From Miscanthus floridulus (Eukaryota; Streptophyta; Magnoliopsida; Poales; Poaceae): DNA of 64,000 nucleotides. Under the pieces are notes generated by a model. It searched no databases. It was not told the DNA's origin and worked only from the letters and a program-made list of their open reading frames with translations. The stretch covers positions 64,585,310 through 64,649,309 of the forward strand of contig NC_089581.1 in assembly GCF_019320115.1 (NCBI RefSeq), written 5' to 3'. The translations under genes and the position numbers were made by a program. Below, one piece after another: positions 55,787 to 64,000 of the stretch (position 1 is the first letter of the stretch; each line of letters starts with the position of its first letter).

Positions 55787-58261
55787 TGCCCATGGCATCA
55801 AGAGTCTCAGTGTATATGATGTTGAGGCCGCTGCCCCCATCCATCAGTACCTTGGTGAGCCTCTTCGTGCCAATGATAGGGTCGACCACGAGCAAGTACC
55901 TACCTAGGTGTGTGACGCTATCCGGGTGATCACATCGGTCAAAGGTTATGGGAGACCCTAACCATTTGAGGAAAATGGGCCTGGCGGGCTTAGCTTTGTA
56001 GACCTCTCGGCACGCTAGCTTCTGTCAGCGCTTGTAGCCGTATGCCTCCAGCCCACCGAAGATCATGAGGCAGCCATCCAGTGACAGAAAGTCACCATCC
56101 TTCTCTCTGGTGTCATCGACTTCTGCCTCGAGCTTCTTCTTCTGCTCCCACTTCTTGGAGCCACCGGTGAAGAAGCGCTTCATGAGGGAACAGTCCTTGT
56201 ACATGTGCTTGATGGGGAAGGCATGGTTCAGGCATGGCCCCTCGAGCAGCTTGTCGAAGTGATTGGGGGTGTCGTTGGCCATCGCTCGACCAGCTTTTCA
56301 CTTGGCGGCGGCCACGAGCAAGTCTCTGTGCCCTTTTTGGTTCTTCTTCTTATTGGAGTGGTCAGAGGGGCCTTCATCAGCGTCCTCGTCCCTCTTTGCC
56401 TTGCCTCTGGAGCAATCAAAAATTGCTCCAATCGCCTCCTCGCTGGAAGCGTGGTTGGTTGCGATGTCAAGGAGTTCCTTGGTAGTCCGTGGGCCCTTTC
56501 ATCCCAACTTGTGGACCAGGGACTCGTAGGTGGTCCCTGACAGGAAGGCTCCGATGATGTTAGCATCGAAGACATTGGGAAGCTCGTTGCACTACTAGGA
56601 GAAGCGTCGAATGTACTTGTGGAGAGTCTCACCTAATTTATGTTGGTAGTTCTTCAAGTCCCAGGGGTTTCTAGGGCACACATAGGTGCCCTAGAAGTTC
56701 CCTACAAAGATTTGTTTTAGGTCCGCCCAACTCTGAACGTAGTTGGGCGGAAGGTGCTCCGGCCATGTTCGCGCCAAGTCGGCCAGGAACAGGGGGATAT
56801 TGCGGATGACGAAGTCATCACTAACCGCATCGTTGGCCCGGTAGGCGAGCAGGTAATCCTCGAGCCACATGCCGAGGTTTGTTTCCCTAGAGTATTTTGG
56901 GACATTAGTCGGTGGGTGGTATCAAGGTGGGAGTGCCACCTTGAGGATATGCCAACCGAAAGCCTAGGACCCCGTCGGCTTGAGGCAATGACTTTGGTCC
57001 TCCTCACGGTCATATCATCCGCCCTATCAAGGGTGGTAACCGCGACTGGCTCCCTCCCCGCATCATCGCGGGTATGCCGGCAAGTGTCGAGGGTGTCGCG
57101 TGCGTCATGGTTGTGGTCGAGGCACTCCTGCACTAGAACCGTGATGCGTGACTTGCCGCCGTGCGGTGCTTGGTGGACTAATGCATCCGTATTGGGCCGC
57201 ATGCATGGTGAGCGCTGGTTGGCATCAAGCTCCCATCGCTGAGACATCGAGCTCTCAACCTGTTGCGTAGCCGCCCACTCGAGCAGCGTTCGAACCTCAC
57301 GGTGGGCCCATCAATCCTTGGGCGTCGTGGGCTCCAAAAGCCCCCTGAGCAAGGCTTCTACCGCAGCGATGTTCTGGCTTGCCCGTGTGAAGCGCGGGAG
57401 CACCTGATCATCCTCGACGATCCTCTGGTTCATGTCATGGGCCATAGCACAGGCGCATCCTCTGTCTCCATGGCGCTTGATCTCACGATCAAGCTCTGCG
57501 CATTCCTGCTCTAGCTGGAGTCATGCTTCCTTAAGCTCTAGGTGTTAGGCCTTCAACTACTCCACTCGCAAGCAAGGTAGGGCCCCTACACCCACCTCGA
57601 CCTCATCGTCGAGGTTGTTGGTCGGGGTAGCCTCTTCCTCATGGATGCTCTAGACATGTCCCTCGGGGGTACCTACCATGAAGCATTCACAAGAGGGGTG
57701 ATGGCTCCCCCTGCTGGAGTCAGAGCCAGAGAGTGACTCTGGTTCCTCTATGAGGAGGTCATGGAAAGATTCCACGACGTGTTCGATCACCCCCACGAAC
57801 TCGTTGCTTGTTAGGGATAGAATCATGCGTTGCGTCACAAGGTGGCCAACGGTCTCTGCGGTGTTGTGGAGATCAAACAGGAGCACTATCAAGGCACTCC
57901 AGATGAGGTATTCTGGAGAGAGCGCCTCTCCCTCGGTAAGCTACATCATCATGTTGGCGAATGAGAAGGTGAGGTGGCGCAAGTCTTCTTGGGACGGTTG
58001 GGGTCCTAGGAAGATGTTGAGCTAATGTTCCAACCTCCCATAGTCAAAGTTGAGGAGTTGGCCGCTCCTGGGGGTGTGGGCCTCCAGCGCATGCAGCCAT
58101 AGCTCCTCGAGCGCCTCGGTAATCGCGTCGAGGTAGGCGAAGTGGAGGGGTTGGGTGACGATGGGTGCTCGCGTCAGCTCTTCCTCCACCGTGACGATGA
58201 AGTCCAGGTCCCTGAAGCGCACGTGTGCGCCCAGGACCCAACTGATGTCGTGACTAGCCAT
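55787..58261 (-). pseudogene. Element D gag and start of protease
   Basis: ATG 58261 (MASHDISWVLGAHVRF) opens a long gag. Pieces at 58291-58022, 57892-57650 and 57247-56930 share one frame, followed by a frame change. The retrotransposon gag capsid region (about 56830-56440) shows RNIPLFLADLARTW, SWADLKQIFVGNF and ETLHKYIRRF. A nucleocapsid-like segment reads CLNHAFPIKHMYKDC (about 56230). The protease site MDGGSGLNIIY is intact (about 55840). The frame runs ETLDAMGID into the E insertion and continues at 29418. Stops include TAG in GNF-stop-GTY and two adjacent TAGs in FS-stop-stop-CNE. It would encode the particle shell of a Tat-like Gypsy element. Confidence 0.85.
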
Positions 58262-58297
58262 CCGAGGCCTAGTGTTGATGTCGAAATGCACAAAAGA

Positions 58298-58317
58298 CCC
58301 CTACCTGGCGCGTCAAC
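58298..58317 (-). promoter_or_regulatory. Presumed primer binding region of element D
   Basis: Directly inside the 5' LTR the minus strand reads GTTGACGCGCCAGGTAGGGG. Its GCGCCAGGTAGGGG part resembles PBS regions of grass Tat-like elements. The primer tRNA could not be named from the sequence alone. Confidence 0.45.
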
Positions 58318-58595
58318 TATAGGTGTTTCGAGTAAGCACTGGCTAGTAAATTTGTATATTGCGCATCTGACCCAGATGGTGTGCTAAGAGGACACAAGGA
58401 TTATACTGGTTTGGGTCGAATGTCACTACGTCTAGTTTTGAGCTGCTCGTGTTACTAGCACTGAGTTTGTAGTAGGGGGTTACAAACTGGCGGGAGAGGG
58501 AGGTAGCTCCCAAGTCTCTGGTGTGATGTGGTATGCTTGTCTGATGAATCGGTGTGTGATGAGTTGATGTCCTTAGTGGGACGCCCTGCTTTCTC

Positions 58596-58602
58596 TTTTA
58601 TA
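58596..58602 (-). promoter_or_regulatory. TATA box of the D 5' LTR
   Basis: TATAAAA on the minus strand, conserved with 19832-19838. Confidence 0.65.
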
Positions 58603-59146
58603 GGTCAAGGAAAAGCAGGGGTTACAACCGAAGGGAAGAGGAGAAAAAGAAAGAGAAAGAAGGCTCTCGGAGGTGCACCGCCCTCCTCGTGGGTCCCGCT
58701 AACCCTATAGATCGTGGTGTCAATGGCATTGTACCGGGGTCCTATTGGCCGCTGTAGCTTACGTGCGGGCATCGTGCGCCTTTCTTGTCTTCCATTCCAT
58801 CCGAACGGACAGAATGGTTAAAGGGTCCCCTGACAGAAAGCCATGGGGAGGGGGGGCTAGTGGTACAGTGCCAGTCAACTGACGCCGGTTGACTGATGTT
58901 GGACGGTGGTCAGACAGGGAGTTGGCAGCACAGTGCTGGCCTATTGACGCGATGGGCGATGCGACCGCTAGTCGCATCAGGACATGTCCGAGACGTGCTC
59001 CCAGGCGTGCGCTTCCATACCGTAGTGGTTGAAGCGGTTTGAGTCATACCCCCTAGGACCACTGCTTTGGTATTGTAGCAGATCTGATCCCCAAGGATCG
59101 GGCGAGGTGGAAATCTCTCCCTAGGAGCTGGGCCCTCCCCATGGGA

Positions 59147-59338
59147 CCGGACGAGGCGTGTCCCGGCCCCTGGGGTCGGACGATGCGAAAACCTCGTCCT
59201 CGGCGTCGGACAAGGCGTGGCTCGGCCCCTGGGGGTTGAACGTGGCGGAAACCTCGTCCTCGGCGTCGGACGAGGTGTGGCCCAGCCCCTAGGGGTCAGA
59301 CGAGGCGAAAACTTCGTCCTCGGCGTCGGACGAGGCCG
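59147..59338. repeat. ~60 bp tandem repeat in right LTR of D
   Basis: Three units of 59-60 bp, each ending CCTCGTCCTCGGCGT or a close variant. It is better preserved than the left array. Confidence 0.8.
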
Positions 59339-59421
59339 TAGTTGCATTTTTAACCATCGGATGAGGTGACATGATGCTCTTTAATCCTTTGGCTCAGATA
59401 CCCGGATATAGATATCAGACA

Positions 59422-59426
59422 CATAC
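59422..59426 (+). other. Target-site duplication of element D, right copy
   Basis: catac, identical to 19346-19350. Confidence 0.88.
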
Positions 59427-59825
59427 GTATTGTAAATAAAGCATTAAAAAGATTATCTCGGGATACATTCATGTCTTCGTCTTCGTCTGCTACTTGCCCA
59501 TTACCACTGCTTTGTTGAGATGAGGAAGCCATTGTAACTGGCGTATAGTTTTCATCACAATCACACATTAAAATCTGCATCTGCTAGTGCACTTTCTCGA
59601 ATGAAGTTGTGTAAGGCCATACATGCAAGTATTATTTTGGATTGTGTTCTCATTGGATACGTAGGTATCCCTAACAATATTCGCCACTTCATTTTTAAAA
59701 TACCAAATGATCTTTCGATAACGTTACGGTGGTCTTGGTCCATGTCGAAACTCTGGTAAGTGGTATTTTGTTCCCTTGTATGGTGCAAGGTATCCAAATC
59801 GATTTGGGTAGCCCGCGTCCACAAA

Positions 59826-60102
59826 ATAAAATTTTCCTAAATACAAACAACAGTATATGTAAGGAATAATCTTGAAAAAAAGGGACAAGCCGAAATAAAG
59901 ACACAATGTACAGAAAGATAAAATTTTCCTAAATACAAAACAGCACATATATAGAATAATCTTGACAAAAGGTGACAAGCTCAAATAAAGACACAATGTA
60001 GATAAAGATAGAATTTTTCCGAAATGCAAACAATAGTACATATATGGAGTAATCTTGACGAAAAGTGACAAGCTGTAACAAAGACACAATGTACAGAAAT
60101 GT
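59826..60102. repeat. Three tandem ~91 bp repeats over a transposase intron/exon edge
   Basis: The motif ATA(A/G)AATTTTCC(T/G)AAAT begins at 59826, 59918 and 60008. Each unit ends ...AAGACACAATGTA. The unit contains the intron 3' end and the first bases of the GKFYFVDAGY exon. Confidence 0.85.
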
Positions 60103-60210
60103 GATGGTACCTGCTGGTGGGTGTGGTAACTTGTCACCGTATTTGCGTATGGCATCGGTACCTGCAGGGTTTGTTTTGTTTTTCCTCCAAACTCAGCTAT
60201 CGCAGGAGGC

Positions 60211-60477
60211 TACTCCCTGCGCCTCCGTGCAAAAAGAATATAACTATAGATTTATTCAGATAAATAAATTTAGGTCTAATTAAAACTATAAAAAAATAAT
60301 TTTATTGTTTGTATTTTTAAATATATTTAACTATAAAATATATTTTATAACTAATCTAATAATATTTATTCGACATAATAAATATTAGTGTTCTATTGTA
60401 TATCTTTGGGCAAACTTGAATGTGTTTGATTCCTTGACAAGTGATAATTGCATTATTTAAAGACGGATGGAGTGATT
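60211..60477. mobile_element. Stowaway-like MITE 1
   Basis: Begins CTACTCCCTGCGCCTCCGTGC and ends AAGACGGATGGAGTGA, an imperfect inverted repeat of the CTCCCTCCGT class. The body is AT-rich with AATAATATTTATT motifs. It truncates the transposase gene. Confidence 0.7.
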
Positions 60478-61515
60478 CTAGCTTCTTCAGATCACGTTAA
60501 GAGAGAAGCTGCATCCGTTCCAAAATATTTGACCTTATAAGATTTAAATCTTACATTTTTATTTCTCAGTGCATCTTTCTCTTCTCTTAATACATTTTTT
60601 TTTCTTTTCTCAGCACATCTCTATCTTTAATTTTCTCTATCTCTCGTCTTCTTACTTTCTATGCATCACATCTTTTTATATTCTTGTGCCCAAACCTAAA
60701 ATATCAAATATTTTAAGATGGAGGGAGATACTAGGACGGAGGGAGTATGTGCTCCTAGAAGACAAGTCCAGTGTAGCTACGAAAGATAAGATCATATCAA
60801 AGCATTCATCTATTACAACTGTATAAAACCAAATAGCTCACACGACATTTAGTAAATGAATGAAAGCTAACCTCTGTTTTGAAAAGTCTAAATTATATTC
60901 TTTCTTGAACCAGAGTTGAAAGAGATAGAATTGTGTGCATTTTAGAATGGAGGGTATATTTGTTTACTTGCTTGACTGAAGGATGTGTGTGTGTGTTTGG
61001 AATTTTGTTCATATTTGAGTCAACTCATAAAAGTTCTATGCAATCCTGCTGTTTCAACACGCATAAAGACATCATGTAACCTATGTCCGAATGGTTGAGC
61101 TTTATTTATGCTAACGATTCTGAACGTTAGGAATCCCTTCATTCTCTTTTATAAGACATCATGCGAATTTTGAATCTTTGATAATTTATTAGATTTGTAA
61201 TTCCATTTCTTAGTATGAATGATATAAATAAAACAAATAAATAATCACTTATTTGGTTCCAAAATAAACACATAGTATCTTGCTTCTTATGAGTCAAACT
61301 TAATAATAGTATAAACATCTATATCTCCAATAAATATTATAAAAGTATATACCATGCTCAATCTAATAATACTTATTATATATCATAAATATTAATATTA
61401 TTATATATATTTAATTAATCTAAAAGATTTGACTGCTCAATAAGTGAGATGTGAGTTTATTTTAGGACGGAGAAGTAAATTATAATCTAGAATATCACAT
61501 CAAACTACGGTTGGC
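60478..61515. other. Intergenic AT-rich region with further MITE remnants
   Basis: About 60505-60730 is a second Stowaway-like unit (CCGTTCCAAAATATTTGACC to CAAATATTTTAAGATGGAGG). Another terminal GGACGGAGGGAGTA lies at 60734. A third degraded pair is at about 60870-60957 (CCTCTGTTTTGAAAAGTC and TTTTAGAATGGAGGG). A short GT run is near 60985. No gene seen. Confidence 0.55.
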
Positions 61516-61519
61516 CATC

Positions 61520-61853
61520 GACAATATATACTTCCTTTATTCCTAAATAACTGTCGTTCTCACTTTTCGAGAAATAACTTTTACTAATTTTATATTAAAA
61601 ATATTAATATTTATGGTACATACTCCATCCGTTCCTAAATAACCGTCGCTTTCGTTTACCGAGAAATAACTTTAACTATATATATATATAATACTAATAT
61701 ATATGGTATATAATTAATATCATTAAATAAATTGCTGAATCTATTTTTATAATAAATTTATTTGAAGATATAAATTATTGCACATATGTTCTACAAATCT
61801 AATCAAACTTATAGTGAAAAAAATAATAGTTATTTAGGGACAAGGGAGTAGAT
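61520..61853. mobile_element. Stowaway-like MITE with partial duplicate
   Basis: A full unit runs about 61620-61853 (ACTCCATCCGTTCCTAAATA ... TTATTTAGGGACAAGGGAGTA). A partial copy of its first 95 bp precedes it at about 61527-61620 (CTTCCTTTATTCCTAAATAA). A TA dinucleotide run lies at 61676-61692. Confidence 0.75.
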
Positions 61854-62237
61854 TTAACTCGGAGATTTGACGTCATTTGTTAAAATGATCCTGGATACTG
61901 AAAAAAATGATCCTGGGATAGCCACTGCGCACGCTCAGAGCGGAGGGAGTTTTTTCAACAGATCGAGAGGCGTGTCACATCCCATCCGACATAAATGTGA
62001 CTTATAACGCTCGAGAGGCCGCAACCGTATTTTTCTCCGAGAACGAATCAGTCGCAACATTTCGGTTTGTTTTTAAGCCAACGGGGCCAAATACTTCCCG
62101 GCCGGAGTCGATCGAACCCACTGGCTTCCCTCGGTCGGGTCTCTCCAAAACAGCAAAGGCGCCGAAGCAGCTACCACCGCACTCGAGTCCGCCGCCGCCG
62201 CGCCGCTCTAAATCGGCACCGCGGAGCGGGCTGGCTG
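61854..62237 (+). other. Promoter region and non-coding first exon of the host gene
   Basis: GC content rises from about 61915. The probable first exon ends at CTGGCTG (62237) before a GTAAGC donor. No clear TATA box was found, so the transcription start is uncertain (guess 62050-62120). A frame open at 61997-62266 runs past the donor and is probably not used. Confidence 0.5.
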
Positions 62238-62953
62238 GTAAGCAATCCTACCTTTGCCCTGACTGATTACTCGTTCTCGATCGAACCCAAACCTTTCTCT
62301 AGCACTGTCAGCTTTGGATTCGCCATTCGCGTGCGGCGTCCGGGTGCTCTACTTGCGAACCCAATCTGTTCATCCGTCCATTTTTTTCTCGATTATACGG
62401 ACTTTCCTGCTTCTCCGGCACGGGAATCCACTGGTCGATCGTAGTTGATGTTACACTTGTTGCTTGGCTTATTTTCCTATAGAAAAAGGGCCTTACGCTC
62501 TGTGCGGGGTCTGCGGAAGGGTGGCAAGCCTTGCCCTCAGGATTGAGACCGCGACTCGAACCCGAACCAACACAGGCGATAAGACTCCACGCACCAGGCC
62601 CGTCCTTCCTTATTTTCCTATCATAAACTAAAGTTTTTGGGGGTTCGCCTGTTCCTGCATTGCTCATAGGAGATGAAAACGAATGTTATGCATTTTAAAA
62701 TTTGGGGAAATTTACCCCTTAGGTTATATGAAACCGCATATCTTCGTGGATGAGTTTTCGTTCATAATATTGGAGTATGGGGACTATCTAGTTGTTATTA
62801 TATTCTGAAGGCTAGTGCCTCTGTTCCGAAGTGTAGATTGATGGACTTAACCAGCAACTGGAGTGCATCTATCTCCCGTCTATCAACTGAACTAGATTCG
62901 TTTTGAGACATTTGTACACAAAATTGCTTGAATCCTGCTGCATTTTTTTTCAG
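62238..62953 (+). other. 5' UTR intron of the host gene, with a SINE-like insert
   Basis: GTAAGC at 62238 to TTTTTTTTCAG at 62953, a good plant intron. Within it, about 62485-62620 on the minus strand holds GGTTCGAGTCGC, close to a tRNA box B, with a G+C-rich body. This suggests an old SINE, low confidence. Confidence 0.55.
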
Positions 62954-62970
62954 GGAACTCGTTTGCTACG

Positions 62971-63825
62971 ATGGAAGAGGGCAGCGACTACTATGTCGTC
63001 AGGAAAGGTGATGTGGTGGCAGTTTACAAGACTCTAAGTGACTGCCAGGCTCAGATTTGCTCTTCGGTATGTATAAACAGCGTGGAACTACAAATATTTA
63101 GATGATTGTAATGTAATGTTGTTTGCATCTCATTTTGCTGATGCTTGAAGGGTTGTGTTAATTTGATTTTTCACTTCTACGAAATGAAAAAGTTATACCG
63201 AAATACATTGAACCTACCTTTTGGCGATGCTAATACCAAATTATTTAGGAGAACACCACATTCCCTCACTCCCTAAACTCCCTGACATGTATTACATTGT
63301 CTTTCTATACTTTGTTTCTTTTGGCTTCTTGTTTTGTCATGTCCCGAAATGGGGGATCTTAGATCTATACAAGTATGCATATCAACTTGAGTAGCCTCTT
63401 AGCTTGCCATCTCCCGTCTAAGCGAACCACTCCAATAATGTCTACAAATAAGTTATCTAAGGTTTCAGCTGTTTCTTCATGTTTATTAGGAATGACATTG
63501 TTACTAATACACTGCTAGTTCTATGAATAGAATAGATATTTCCCCGAGGCTAGGTTGGCAAGATGTTTAAGAATCCTTTATTTTAGTTTAATACACAACG
63601 ATTGTCACTATCTGTGAAATCTTGCGCTAGCTATATACTCGTATAAGATTTCAAACCATAATAGCTGTTCAGTAATTAATGGTATAATTGCCACTCATAA
63701 GCTTTTTTGTTCTTTTACTAAAAGTCATTTGTTTTTATGCTCTAGCATTTTCCTGGCTACCACAAGAACTTATTTGACCTTGCACAATATCCCTTACCTT
63801 GTAATCCTAATGAAACTCCCGTCAA
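62971..63825 (+). CDS. Host gene with viroplasmin/RNase H1 N-terminal-like domain (5' part)
   Basis: ATG 62971 starts MEEGSDYYVVRKGDVVAVYK, followed by TLSDCQAQICSS, with a GTATGT donor at 63067. The YYVV.KG....VY.....C.AQ pattern is that of the Cauli_VI/viroplasmin domain that precedes RNase H1 in eukaryotes and binds RNA/DNA hybrids. The next likely exon is 63746-63825 (HFPGYHKNLFDLAQYPLPCN) after TTTTTATGCTCTAG, in phase, with a GTATGT donor at 63826. If that donor were not used the frame would stop at 63833. The rest, including any RNase H catalytic domain, is beyond the window. A known plant gene class; exact orthologue not identifiable here. It is the only apparently intact coding gene in the window. 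Confidence 0.65.
63067..63745 (+). other. Second intron of the host gene
   Basis: GTATGT to GCTCTAG, AT-rich, no repeats or ORFs recognised. Confidence 0.55.
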
Positions 63826-64000
63826 GTATGTGTAGTATTACATTATTTTAGCTATGTTTTGTTTTGATTTTGTGTTTGATCTGGCAAAATGTTTTAGCAG
63901 CAGACTGTCTTGCTGCTAAACTGTTCAACTGTATTTTTCTATATTCTATTTTTCTTCTATCATTCTTCAAAATTTAAACAAATACTGTGAAATCTCACTG
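63826..64000 (+). other. Third intron of the host gene (partial)
   Basis: Starts GTATGTGTAG; T-rich; continues out of the window. Confidence 0.45.

Larger units (their letters stand above)
19351..59421 (-). mobile_element. Element D: Tat-like Gypsy retrotransposon hosting elements E and F
   Basis: Two LTRs (19351-20718 and 58318-59421) enclose, on the minus strand, gag-protease (58261-55787), the insertion of element E (29419-55781), then protease/RT/RNase H/integrase (29418-25693), and an opposite-strand ORF (22081-25208) before the 3' LTR. The direct repeat catac flanks both ends exactly (19346-19350, 59422-59426). Order PR-RT-RH-IN defines Gypsy. An antisense ORF between pol and 3' LTR, absence of a chromodomain and the gag style point to the Tat/RIRE2-like lineage. 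Without E and F the element would be about 13.7 kb. Confidence 0.92.
58318..59421 (-). repeat. 5' LTR of element D (1104 bp)
   Basis: Aligns with 19351-20718 apart from the MITE and smaller indels. The inner end reads TATAGG where the other LTR has TGTTGG, so terminal bases are mutated. It has a TATA box (58596-58602, minus), the empty hAT site (58469-58476) and a ~60 bp tandem array (59147-59338). Confidence 0.9.
59422..60210 (-). pseudogene. PIF/Harbinger transposase, C-terminal exons
   Basis: Reading leftward: an exon ends DAIRKYGDKLPHPPAG (about 60160-60111) at a GT donor. An intron follows to 59838. The next exon starts GKFYFVDAGYPNRFGYLAPY (59837). After a frameshift near 59745 it reads NVIERSFGILKMKWRILLGI (about 59720) and LACMALHNFIRES, then CDCDENY and DEDEDMNVSRDNLFNALFTI to the D insertion at 59421. 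VDAGYPN and ERSFG..K.KWRIL are hallmarks of the Harbinger DDE nuclease (DDE_Tnp_4). A shorter than usual loop after PEFRHGP suggests an internal deletion. Upstream exons are cut off by a MITE at about 60211. This would cut and paste its transposon; dead here. Confidence 0.82.

Noticed and set aside
56717..57242. Overlapping ORFs of over 160 codons on both strands
   Set aside because: The minus-strand one is partly the D gag frame; the plus-strand one is its shadow in GC-rich DNA.
61997..62266. 89-codon ORF over the first exon of the host gene
   Set aside because: It reads through the GTAAGC donor at 62238, its start lies before the likely transcript start, and no conserved domain is seen.
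62485..62620. tRNA gene on the minus strand
   Set aside because: Only a box B-like string is present; no acceptor stem or full cloverleaf could be drawn, so at most a SINE remnant.

Overview
The window is nuclear DNA from a grass, most likely a panicoid (sorghum, sugarcane or Miscanthus-like). This rests on the retrotransposon families, the MITE types and one intron-containing plant gene at the right edge; the species is inference. About 95% of the window is nested transposable elements, and almost every coding region is a decayed pseudogene.

Nest 1 (1-16926) has three Sirevirus-type Copia elements. Element C (minus strand, 9881-16926, 5' LTR at 16183-16926) landed in a MITE. Element B (plus, 5559-9880, 3' LTR 7863-9880) landed in the 3' spacer of C. 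Element A (plus, 1-5558, 3' LTR 3978-5558) landed inside the reverse transcriptase gene of B. The left halves of A and B lie outside the window. A carries a long extra ORF (1011-3606) downstream of where its pol would be.

Between the nests (16927-19350) lie two copies of one grass MITE, Stowaway-like and hAT-like fragments, a GC-rich 220 bp patch, and the 3' end of a PIF/Harbinger transposon.

Nest 2 (19351-59421) is four deep. The host is the PIF/Harbinger transposase gene (minus strand, 59422-60210 plus 18985-19350). Gypsy element D (minus, Tat-like, LTRs 19351-20718 and 58318-59421) is inserted at the end of the transposase ORF, flanked by the 5-bp duplication catac. Chromovirus E (minus, LTRs 29419-33462 and 51754-55781) sits in the D protease region with the duplication gtcga. 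Chromovirus F (plus, 39414-51323) sits in the pre-gag ORF of E. D also carries an antisense spliced-looking ORF (22081-25208), and a 195 bp hAT MITE with an 8-bp duplication sits in its left LTR only.

The right end (60211-64000) has several Stowaway-like MITEs, then the 5' part of a real host gene (exons about 62090-62237, 62954-63066 and 63746-63825). Its N-terminus resembles the viroplasmin/RNase H1 N-terminal domain.

The most informative signals are these. The gag-pol frames of E and F are broken almost only by C-to-T type nonsense changes, mainly CAG to TAG. F ends 181 bp beyond its second LTR at an 8-bp microhomology, which suggests a collapsed tandem element. The F 5' LTR has lost its promoter. 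The D antisense ORF has apparent introns. Three of four readable protease sites carry Asp-to-Asn.
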